From Halomonas sp. SpR1 (GTDB lineage: Bacteria; Pseudomonadota; Gammaproteobacteria; Pseudomonadales; Halomonadaceae), in the NCBI RefSeq assembly GCF_031010175.1, contig NZ_JAUAMB010000010.1:86205-150204 (forward strand): a DNA stretch of 64,000 nucleotides, given 5' to 3'. A model generated the notes under the pieces. That model ran no database searches. It was not told the origin of the DNA and worked only from the letters and a program-made list of their open reading frames with translations. Positions 29,796 to 38,900 of this stretch are shown here, one piece after another (the first letter of the stretch is position 1; each line of letters opens with the position of its first letter). A program made the translations under genes and the position numbers.

Positions 29796-30931
29796 CGGAT
29801 CATGCCAACCAGCGGAGCCCAGAAGAGATTGAAAAGGATATCAATCAATCCCGTGAGCGCCTCGATACCACGCTGAACGAGATCGAAGAGCGCTTCTCTC
29901 CTCAGCAGTTGCTGAATACATCGTACGAGTATCTGCGCCATGGCGGTGCCAATGAATTCGTGGCTAACTTGGGAACCACTATTAAGCAGAACCCGCTGCC
30001 ATTTCTGGTTACCACGGCGGGGCTGGGCTGGATGATGTTGTCACAGCGCCAGCCTAATCGAAGCCAGCAGCAGTACGCTTCTAATCTTGACCAGCGCTTT
30101 TATACAGGTGGACAGCCTTCATCGAATACGAGTGGCGCTCACGGTTCGCCGGGTATTCCTATCCATGAGGGCACCCACCCTAATGCCGCTATGCATGCCC
30201 AGCCAGTTGGAGGCGGTGGAACTGAGCACTCAAGCGACAGCCAAGGCCGTATGGGTGAGATGGCCCATAAAGCCAAAGACTCTGCTCAACACCTCGGTCA
30301 GAAAGCCAAACAAACGGCACAGCAGTGGGGCGATAAGGCCCACCACCTGGGGGATAACATGCGAGATTCCACGTCTCATCTACAGCATGGTACTCACAAC
30401 AATTTGCACAATATGGGGCAGCGAGCTCGCCGTGCCGAGGGCCAGGCTTCCGATTTTATTCAGGAGCATCCGCTAGTGGCTGGCGCGCTAGGGTTCGCCC
30501 TGGGGGCGGCCTTGGGTGGTATTTTCCCCGCCACCAAGAAAGAAGACGAGTATATGGGCGAGTATCGTGATCGGGTTCTGCATAAGGCCGCTGAGACAGG
30601 GCAAGAGCAAATGGATAAAGCTCAGCACTCTATTCACGAAAAAGCCGAGTCGTATAAGGGCGAGTCGCAACAGGATAAAGATACGCAGACAAGCGGCACT
30701 AACGTCAGCGGCACTAACGTAAACGCGCCGCAGGACAGGGAAACGGGGCTAAAAGACTCACCCACTCCTTTTGGTGAACGCTCAGGGTCAGAGCGGCCCG
30801 GTTCTGAAAACAATCGTTCTGAGGACAAGCGCTCTGAGCAAAACAGCCCTGAAAGACACAGCCCAGGCTTAGCGGGTTCGAGTACGCCCTCTGGCAATAC
30901 GCAAGGGTCGGGCACTAACCGCACGCCCTAA
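29792..30931 (+). CDS. DUF3618-domain protein
   Basis: The N-terminus is a DUF3618 domain (SPEEIEKDINQSRERLDTTLNEIEERFSPQ pattern at about residues 8-37, with a membrane-prone segment near 70-82). Then come a His/Gly/Gln-rich linker, an amphipathic repeat region (KAKDSAQHLGQKAKQTAQQWGDK, about 160-215) reminiscent of LEA-like stress proteins, a second membrane helix (about 230-250, LVAGALGFALGAALGG) and a disordered acidic tail. Length 379 aa. It is coupled to the preceding gene by an ATGA overlap. Function unknown. Confidence 0.8.
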   Translation: MTDHANQRSPEEIEKDINQSRERLDTTLNEIEERFSPQQLLNTSYEYLRHGGANEFVANLGTTIKQNPLPFLVTTAGLGWMMLSQRQPNRSQQQYASNLDQRFYTGGQPSSNTSGAHGSPGIPIHEGTHPNAAMHAQPVGGGGTEHSSDSQGRMGEMAHKAKDSAQHLGQKAKQTAQQWGDKAHHLGDNMRDSTSHLQHGTHNNLHNMGQRARRAEGQASDFIQEHPLVAGALGFALGAALGGIFPATKKEDEYMGEYRDRVLHKAAETGQEQMDKAQHSIHEKAESYKGESQQDKDTQTSGTNVSGTNVNAPQDRETGLKDSPTPFGERSGSERPGSENNRSEDKRSEQNSPERHSPGLAGSSTPSGNTQGSGTNRTP

Positions 30932-31001
30932 CTCGCCTATTTGGCCGCTTAGCCCCGGGGCTGAAGAAACCAAGGCAACCACCTACGGTAAGGAGTAAGC
31001 G

Positions 31002-31145
31002 ATGACTCAAGTACCCGAGAAAGACAAAAATGCTCCTAAAGAGCAGGATGACCATCACGATGAGGCCAATCCGATGCCGGATACCCATCATGTGAATCCA
31101 GAGTCCGATGACGATAAAAAGTCAGGCAGAGACTCCAAGCAATAA
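31002..31145 (+). CDS. Small highly hydrophilic 47-aa protein
   Basis: A 47-residue reading frame with a clear AGGAG at 30991-30995, six bases before the ATG, and a terminator 36 bases after the stop. About half its residues are Asp, Glu, Lys or His (KDKNAPKEQDDHHDEA and ESDDDKKSG), with no hydrophobic core, so it is probably disordered. Its place at the end of the stress-type operon suggests co-expression. No family recognised. Confidence 0.6.
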   Translation: MTQVPEKDKNAPKEQDDHHDEANPMPDTHHVNPESDDDKKSGRDSKQ

Positions 31146-31181
31146 CGCTTATGCAGCAGTGTTTAGAGCAAGTCTAAACAG

Positions 31182-31210
31182 AAAAGGCGCTACTTCGGGT
31201 AGCGCCTTTT
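31182..31210. terminator. Bidirectional terminator
   Basis: A 12-bp stem AAAAGGCGCTAC/GTAGCGCCTTTT with a TTCGG loop, with A tracts on one side and T tracts on the other. It lies between the 47-aa gene (+) and the gene ending at 31220 (-) and can serve both. Confidence 0.85.
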
Positions 31211-31219
31211 CAATTGGCG

Positions 31220-32233
31220 CTAAACCTCTATGTTGATTGAAACCGTTGATACGGAAACCTCACTGAGCGAGGTAGGCAGTAGCTGCCCCAATGAGGAGTA
31301 GAGCGCCTCAGAGGTTGATGCCGCAATCGCTTGATCCGTCTTTTCCATGGCTTCTTCAGCTTTCTTTAGCTCGCGACGGGCTTCCTTGTCTTCCTCTCTC
31401 AGCCGAATCTTAAGTTCGTTAACGGCTTCACGCAGCTCTTTTTGAGCGTCCGCCAGTACGCCGCGTAGTGCGTGTTCACTAGCGCTGGGGCCACTGTTTT
31501 TTGAGCGGTTATCTTCAGTTTGAATCAGGTTGGGCAGGCTAGGTAATAAGCCGAGCTCGGTAGATTCATCGCCTTCAGGCTCGCCCGCTGCTTTCTCGGC
31601 CTCTTGCTCAGCCTTTTCCTCAGCACTCCTCTCAGCATCTTCCTCGGCTGTTTGCGCACTGGTTTCGGCTTGCTGCGCTTCACTTGAAACAGTTGCCTGG
31701 GCGCTTTCATCGCCACCCGCCTGTGCCGCGGCTGATTCGGCCCCGCTGACCTGCGCCACTGCCGGTTGAGCTGCTGTTGTTGTAGCTGCTGTTGATGGAG
31801 CTGCAGTCGATGAAACCGCTGGCGTTGAAACCACTGACGGGACAGCGGTCATGCCAGCACCACCGCCACCTTGGCTATTCAATAGTTTCGCCGCACCGGC
31901 CAGCTCGCGGGCGATGCTCTTGAGCTCCTTGGCCATGTTTTTAAGCTGCTCAGGCGAGGCAAAGGCCATCATCGCTTTGAGCATTTCAATCCGCTGGCGC
32001 AAAAAGCCCACTTTCTGAGTGGCCTGCTGCTGGGAGGCTTCCTTGGGCGTGGGCAAAGAGGCCAGGCTCTCCAACGCTTCCCGCTGCTTTTTAAGGCGCT
32101 TGGTGAACGGGTCGTCTTCCGCAGGCGCGGCGGCAGGCTCTCTCTTCTGCGGTTCAACGCGGGTAGAGGCTAAAAACTGCGGCTTATCCTGACGCTGGTT
32201 AATAAACGTGAATGACGAAAATCCTATCTTCAT
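31220..32233 (-). CDS. Hypothetical low-complexity coiled-coil protein
   Basis: Unrecognised protein of 337 residues without signal peptide or membrane helix. A basic N-terminus leads into a helical block (about 45-115: FTKRLKKQREALESL, IEMLKAMMAFASPEQLKNMAKELKS), a Ser/Thr/Ala-rich linker, an acidic Glu/Ala run and a second coiled coil (about 255-305, LREAVNELKIRLREEDKEARRE pattern). The N-terminal MKIGFSSFTF and the Pro/Ala-rich tract suggest a flexible scaffold. It sits 66 bases upstream of xseA on the same strand, but the two look separately transcribed. Confidence 0.7.
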   Translation of the reverse strand: MKIGFSSFTFINQRQDKPQFLASTRVEPQKREPAAAPAEDDPFTKRLKKQREALESLASLPTPKEASQQQATQKVGFLRQRIEMLKAMMAFASPEQLKNMAKELKSIARELAGAAKLLNSQGGGGAGMTAVPSVVSTPAVSSTAAPSTAATTTAAQPAVAQVSGAESAAAQAGGDESAQATVSSEAQQAETSAQTAEEDAERSAEEKAEQEAEKAAGEPEGDESTELGLLPSLPNLIQTEDNRSKNSGPSASEHALRGVLADAQKELREAVNELKIRLREEDKEARRELKKAEEAMEKTDQAIAASTSEALYSSLGQLLPTSLSEVSVSTVSINIEV

Positions 32234-32299
32234 GGCGGTATCCTCTCCTCATTGTAAGAAGATATCGACCATTTAACTTAGGACTTTAACCCCCGGTCT

Positions 32300-33649
32300 T
32301 TAACCCCCGGACTTTAGACGCCGCTTAACTTCCACGCTTAGCCTGCCTTCACCCAGCTTCAGTTTCAGCTTCTGGCCGGGCTGGGTATCTTCCGCGCGGC
32401 GAATAACCTGGCCCTGCTCATCCTGGGCAATCGCATAGCCGCGCCCCAGCACCGCCAGCGGACTGACCGCGTTTAGCTCGCGGGCCGCGCTGGATAAGCG
32501 TGTTTGGCGAGTTTCCAGCTGGCGCTGCATGGCACTGCCTAAACGGCGCTGTAACTGGCTTACCCGCTCGTTTTCCGCGCGATGTAACCGGGCCATATCC
32601 TGGCTGGCTAAGCGTCTACTTAATTGCGTTACCTGGGCTTTTTGCTGGGTGAGCGTTAGCTGCATGGCGCGATTTAAGCGCTGATTGAGGGCGGTTAAGT
32701 GCTGGCGCTGGCTGTTGAGCTGCTCACCCGGGTGGCGCAGCCTGGCGCGCAGGGTATCCAGCCGCTGGCTGTCGCGCTCTAAACGCGCCTGCATGGCCCG
32801 CTGCAGGCGGCTGTGCTGGTGCTCAAGCTGGCGCTTAAGGGTGGTTTGATCCGGAACCAGGCGTTCGGCGGCGGCTGATGGGGTAGGGGCGCGCATATCC
32901 GCGGCAAAATCCGCCAGGGTGACATCCACCTCGTGACCCACTGCCGACATCACCGGCAGCCGGGAGTGAAAAATCGCCCGCGCCAGGTGCTCGTTATTAA
33001 ACGCCCACAGGTCTTCCAGGCTGCCGCCGCCGCGGGTAATCAAAATTACATCCCGCTCGGGGTCTAGCCGCGCCTGACGGTTAAGCAGGCCCAGGGCGGA
33101 GATCATCGCCGGGGCGGCTTCCGCACCCTGCACCGGCACGGGAATCAGCGTCACGTCTGCCAGCGGCCAACGGGCTTCTAGCACCGCTAGCACATCACGA
33201 ATAGCGGCGCCGGTAGCCGAGCTTAAAATCAAAAGCTTGCGCGGCGGAAAGGGGAGCTCGCGCGCATTGGCAAACACGCCTTCGCCTTCCAACTGCGCTT
33301 TTAAGCGCTCAAAGGCCGCCAGCAGTTCGCCCAGGCCCGCGGCCTGAACGGCCTCGGCAATCAATTGGTAATCGCCGCGAGGCTCAAACAACGATACCCG
33401 CCCACGCAGCTTGACCTGATCCCCGTCGCGCATCGGCGCCGAGACAAATCGCGCCCTCTGACGAAACAGCGCACAGCGAATCTGCGCACGATCATCCTTC
33501 AGGGTGAAGTAGACATGCCCGGAAGCGGGGCGGGAGACGTTGGAGAGCTCGCCTTCCACCCACACCTCGCCCACATCGCGCTCAAGGGTTTGCTTGGCGC
33601 GCTGGTTGAGTTGGCTGACGGAGAGGGTTTGCGGAGTGGGGGAAGCCAT
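32300..33649 (-). CDS. xseA: Exodeoxyribonuclease VII large subunit
   Basis: Catalytic subunit of exonuclease VII, which with XseB degrades single-stranded DNA. It has an N-terminal OB fold (VWVEGELSNVSRPASGHVYFTLKD, about residues 27-50), the catalytic core (about 120-310: ILSSATGAAIRDVL, VPVQGAEAAPAM, ITRGGGSLEDLWAFN, SAVGHEVDVTLADFAADMRAPTPSAAAE) and a long C-terminal coiled coil. Length 449 aa. It is divergent from guaB with a DsbA-like gene between, a common gammaproteobacterial neighbourhood. Confidence 0.95.
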   Translation of the reverse strand: MASPTPQTLSVSQLNQRAKQTLERDVGEVWVEGELSNVSRPASGHVYFTLKDDRAQIRCALFRQRARFVSAPMRDGDQVKLRGRVSLFEPRGDYQLIAEAVQAAGLGELLAAFERLKAQLEGEGVFANARELPFPPRKLLILSSATGAAIRDVLAVLEARWPLADVTLIPVPVQGAEAAPAMISALGLLNRQARLDPERDVILITRGGGSLEDLWAFNNEHLARAIFHSRLPVMSAVGHEVDVTLADFAADMRAPTPSAAAERLVPDQTTLKRQLEHQHSRLQRAMQARLERDSQRLDTLRARLRHPGEQLNSQRQHLTALNQRLNRAMQLTLTQQKAQVTQLSRRLASQDMARLHRAENERVSQLQRRLGSAMQRQLETRQTRLSSAARELNAVSPLAVLGRGYAIAQDEQGQVIRRAEDTQPGQKLKLKLGEGRLSVEVKRRLKSGG

Positions 33650-33653
33650 AGAA

Positions 33654-34244
33654 TTACCCGCGCTCGATCAGAAAACGTTTGAGAGCGTCGGGGTCGGGCA
33701 CGCCCTGAATCATTTCACCGTCGATGACCAAGGTGGGCACTGACTGAATCAGCGCCTCTTCCACCGCATGCCGCTGTGCCGCCTGATGCTGCTCGCGGTA
33801 GCTGCCCTGGGCCAGTGCATCGAGTACCGCTTGGCGCTCAAGGCCCACCGACTCACCAATATCTGCCAGCACTTCCGGGTCGCCGATATCGCGCTCCTGC
33901 TGGAAGAAGGCTTTCAGAGCGGCCATGGAGTAGGCGTGGCCCAAACCCTGCTCTTCGGCCATGGCGAATACTTCAAAGGCTTTGTCGGTACGCGGCTGCG
34001 GCGAAATATTGGGCAGCGTAATGGGCACGCCGAGCTTTTTGGCCATGGGGTAAACTGAATCCTGCCAAATCTTCGGCAAGTAGGGGTCTTCCACCTTTAG
34101 CGTGGGCACCGGGGCAGGGCGCAGCTCAAAGGGGCGCCAGCGAATTTCCACGTCCAGGCCTTTGGTTGCCTGGGCAATTGCTTCTTCCGCCAGCAGGCAG
34201 AAGGGGCAAACGTAATCGGTGTAGACAATAATCTGCTGAGACAA
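33654..34244 (-). CDS. DsbA-family (FrnE-like) oxidoreductase
   Basis: Thioredoxin-fold protein with helical insertion, 196 aa, no signal peptide, so cytoplasmic. The redox motif is CPFC (Cys14, Cys17) in YTDYVCPFCLLAE; the cis-proline loop is SVPTLVI. FrnE-like relatives are dithiol-disulfide isomerases. The stop lies four bases before the xseA start, so the two are probably co-transcribed. Confidence 0.88.
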   Translation of the reverse strand: MSQQIIVYTDYVCPFCLLAEEAIAQATKGLDVEIRWRPFELRPAPVPTLKVEDPYLPKIWQDSVYPMAKKLGVPITLPNISPQPRTDKAFEVFAMAEEQGLGHAYSMAALKAFFQQERDIGDPEVLADIGESVGLERQAVLDALAQGSYREQHQAAQRHAVEEALIQSVPTLVIDGEMIQGVPDPDALKRFLIERG

Positions 34245-34264
34245 AATGCCTCCTTGAACAGTAA

Positions 34265-35884
<1,620 letters not shown>

Positions 35885-35905
35885 CCAACGCGTTTAGATA
35901 ATACG

Positions 35906-35936
35906 GCGGCGGGCATTGCCCCGCCGCTTGCTTTTT
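35906..35936 (+). terminator. Hairpin between guaB and guaA
   Basis: An 8-bp GC stem (GCGGCGGG/CCCGCCGC) with a six-base loop and the tail TTGCTTTTT. It would reduce transcription from guaB into guaA or act as a partial terminator. Confidence 0.7.
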
Positions 35937-35979
35937 GGCCTTACCAGCGGCACCCACACCGCTTAACCGAGACCCCGCC

Positions 35980-37557
35980 ATGAGTGACATTCACGCCCAC
36001 AAGATTCTGATTCTCGACTTCGGCTCCCAGTACACCCAACTGATCGCCCGCCGCGTTCGCGAGATCGGCGTTTATTCCGAAGTCCGCGCGTTTGATATCA
36101 CCGAAGAAGAGATCCGCGAGTACAACCCCAACGGCATTATCATGGCCGGTGGGCCGGAATCCGTGACCGAATTGGGCTCCCCGCGGGCGCCCCAGTGCGT
36201 GTTTGAAATGGGCCTGCCGGTGTTTGGTATCTGCTACGGCATGCAAACCATGGCCGAGCAGCTGGGCGGTAAAGTGGAAGGCTCTCAACAGAGCGAGTTC
36301 GGCTACGCGCAGATCCAAATCGACGTCGATAACGCGCTGTTTAACGGCATTAAAGACCACGTAGACACCGCTTCCGGCAAGGCCCTGCTGGACGTATGGA
36401 TGAGCCACGGCGACAAGGTGGCTCAAGCGCCGGATACCTTCACCGTGACGGCCTCTACCCCAAGCTGCCCGATTGCCGCCATGGCCTGGGAAGAGAAGCA
36501 GTTCTACGGCGTACAGTTCCACCCGGAAGTGACCCACACCCTGCAAGGCCAGCGTATTCTTGAGCACTTCGTGCTGAATATCTGTAAAGCCGAAAAACTC
36601 TGGACGCCCGCGCAAATCATCGAAGACCAGGTACAGCGCGTGCGCGAGCAAGTCGGCGACCGCCACGTACTGCTCGGCCTCTCCGGCGGTGTGGATTCCT
36701 CTGTAGTGGCGGCGCTGCTGCACAAAGCGATTGGCACCCAGCTAACCTGCGTATTCGTCGACAACGGCCTGCTGCGTAAAGCAGAGGGCGACCAGGTCAT
36801 GGAAACCTTCGCCAAGCACATGGGCGTTAAGGTGATTCGCGTAGACGCCGAAGACCTGTTCCTCGGCAAGCTGGCAGGCGAGAAAGACCCGGAGCTCAAG
36901 CGCAAAATCATCGGCAACACCTTTATCGACGTGTTCGATGAAGAGGCCAGCAAGATTGAAGGCGTCGAGTTCCTCGCCCAGGGCACCATCTACCCGGACG
37001 TGATCGAATCCGCAGCCTCTAAAACCGGCAAAGCCCATGTGATCAAATCCCACCACAACGTAGGTGGCCTGCCGGAAACCATGAAGCTCAAGCTGGTCGA
37101 GCCGCTGCGCGAACTGTTTAAAGATGAAGTGCGCAAACTCGGCCTGGAACTCGGCCTGCCCTACGACATGGTCTACCGCCACCCGTTCCCCGGCCCCGGC
37201 CTGGGCGTGCGTATCCTCGGTGAAGTGAAGAAAGAGTACGCCGACATCCTCCGCGACGCCGACGCCATCTTCATCGAAGAGCTACGCGCCTCCGGCTGGT
37301 ACGAAAAAACCAGCCAGGCATTTGCCGTGTTCCTGCCGGTCAAGTCAGTCGGCGTCGTCGGCGACGGCCGCCGCTACGAATGGGTTATCGCGCTACGCGC
37401 AGTCGAAACCATCGACTTCATGACCGCCCGCTGGGCGCATCTGCCCTATGAGCTGCTGGAGAAGGTTTCCAACCGGATTATCAATGAGTTGGCGGGGGTT
37501 TCTCGGGTGACTTATGATGTGAGTAGTAAGCCGCCTGCTACTATTGAGTGGGAGTGA
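35980..37557 (+). CDS. guaA: GMP synthase (glutamine-hydrolysing)
   Basis: Converts XMP to GMP with ATP and glutamine. The ATG at 35980 gives 525 residues, the same as E. coli GuaA, beginning [20 protein letters not shown]. Class I amidotransferase: GICYGMQ with the catalytic Cys near residue 86 and [11 protein letters not shown]-pyrophosphatase: P-loop GLSGGVDSS (about 234-242). The C-terminal dimerisation domain ends at the invariant IEWE. The 3' end of guaA is a known island insertion site in many bacteria, and accessory DNA begins immediately after it here. Confidence 0.97.
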   Translation: MSDIHAHKILILDFGSQYTQLIARRVREIGVYSEVRAFDITEEEIREYNPNGIIMAGGPESVTELGSPRAPQCVFEMGLPVFGICYGMQTMAEQLGGKVEGSQQSEFGYAQIQIDVDNALFNGIKDHVDTASGKALLDVWMSHGDKVAQAPDTFTVTASTPSCPIAAMAWEEKQFYGVQFHPEVTHTLQGQRILEHFVLNICKAEKLWTPAQIIEDQVQRVREQVGDRHVLLGLSGGVDSSVVAALLHKAIGTQLTCVFVDNGLLRKAEGDQVMETFAKHMGVKVIRVDAEDLFLGKLAGEKDPELKRKIIGNTFIDVFDEEASKIEGVEFLAQGTIYPDVIESAASKTGKAHVIKSHHNVGGLPETMKLKLVEPLRELFKDEVRKLGLELGLPYDMVYRHPFPGPGLGVRILGEVKKEYADILRDADAIFIEELRASGWYEKTSQAFAVFLPVKSVGVVGDGRRYEWVIALRAVETIDFMTARWAHLPYELLEKVSNRIINELAGVSRVTYDVSSKPPATIEWE

Positions 37558-37604
37558 TTGAACTGCCAAAATAGGCTGCATTGAAAATGCATACGATAAA
37601 CTTT

Positions 37605-37632
37605 AAGCCCGTGTATACGGGCTTTTTGTCTT
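37605..37632 (+). terminator. Terminator after guaA
   Basis: Stem AAGCCCGT/ACGGGCTT with a GTAT loop, followed by TTTGTCTTTTT. Confidence 0.85.
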
Positions 37633-37734
37633 TTTGGTCAGCTTATTTGATCGCCTATCACTCTGTTTTTCTGGCAATGTAGATTGTAATGGGCGTGTTG
37701 ACGTGATTAAACAGAATAATTAACGGAAGCTGTA

Positions 37735-38742
37735 ATGCATCTAATAATGCTCGATACATGTGTTTGGCTTGATATGTCATCACAGAAAGCCGAACTGCCA
37801 ATGCTTACTGCTTTAGAGCACCTAGTAGAGGGTGGCAGCATTCAAATCTTACTGCCCGATCTGATTCGTACCGAATATGAACGAAATAAAGATAAAGTAG
37901 TTGAAGCGACTCGTAAGCGGCTCGCAAGTGAATTTCGTGTAGTTAGAGGAGTGGTTGAATCATTCGGTGGAGAAGGTAAAGAGGCGGCGCTCGAAGCTTT
38001 AAATGATGTTAATCACAGGTTACCTATTCTTTCCGAGGCAACACACAACACAGTGCAGCGTGTTTTCAAACTTTTTGATATGGCTTGTGAAATTACAATT
38101 TCTGATTCTGCAAAAATTCGAGCAGCAGAACGAGCTATTCTCAAGAAAGCACCATTTCATAAGCATAAGAATAGTGTTGCTGATGCAGTGTTAGCTGAGG
38201 CTTTCAACGAGTTTAGGGCGTCACACGTAAGCGAGTACGAAACCTTTAGATTTGTTACTCATAATGTCACAGATTTTTCCGGCAAAGATCACAGGCAGCC
38301 ACACGACGATTTCGCAGATATTTTTAACGACAGCACCTCTTTATTCTTTAACTCCACAAGCTCTGCCATTGAAGATTTACTCGATTTTGAAGAATTCCAC
38401 TATGAGTATAGCTTCGCTTGGGAAGACGAGACGCGTGGGCTTCAGGAAATCATGGCCGCGATGGACGAGTTGTTCGATAAAATTTGGTATAATCGCCACA
38501 TGAATATGATATATGACCTAGAGAATGGGGATATAGAAATCATCCCCGCTGGCACGAACCGCTACGGCAATAATGTAATCCACGAAAATATCCTCGGCCA
38601 AGCAAAAATTGCAGCTCAACGGGTCAGAGACAAATATGAAGATACTGGCCCTTGGAGTGACTTTGAATGGGGAATGCTCAATGGGAAGCTCTCTGCATTG
38701 CGATGGGTCTTGGGTGATGAGTGGGATATGCTTGATACTTAA
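37735..38742 (+). CDS. PIN-domain protein (DUF4935-like), putative ribonuclease
   Basis: The N-terminal PIN domain carries the expected acidic metal ligands: Asp7 (MLDTCVW), Glu47 (RTEYER), Asp150 (SVADAVLAE) and Asp180 (THNVTDF). The remaining 150 residues are acidic and of unknown fold. Length 335 aa. No small antitoxin gene adjoins it, so this is not an ordinary VapBC toxin; long stand-alone PIN proteins occur in defence islands. GGAAG precedes the start. The gene is clearly AT-richer than guaA upstream, a sign of recent transfer. RNA cleavage is inferred from the fold only. Confidence 0.75.
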   Translation: MHLIMLDTCVWLDMSSQKAELPMLTALEHLVEGGSIQILLPDLIRTEYERNKDKVVEATRKRLASEFRVVRGVVESFGGEGKEAALEALNDVNHRLPILSEATHNTVQRVFKLFDMACEITISDSAKIRAAERAILKKAPFHKHKNSVADAVLAEAFNEFRASHVSEYETFRFVTHNVTDFSGKDHRQPHDDFADIFNDSTSLFFNSTSSAIEDLLDFEEFHYEYSFAWEDETRGLQEIMAAMDELFDKIWYNRHMNMIYDLENGDIEIIPAGTNRYGNNVIHENILGQAKIAAQRVRDKYEDTGPWSDFEWGMLNGKLSALRWVLGDEWDMLDT

Positions 38743-38900
38743 GTAAGATTGATTCATCTCTCGTGATAGCGAGTCCAATTAAGATCGTTGTGTATCCGTA
38801 TGTCTTGTAACCACTTGATGTATATGAAAAAGTCTTATTTTCTGATGCTCGATTGGATTGTGCAATTCAATCGAGCGTTCATAATAATTAAGGTATATTT

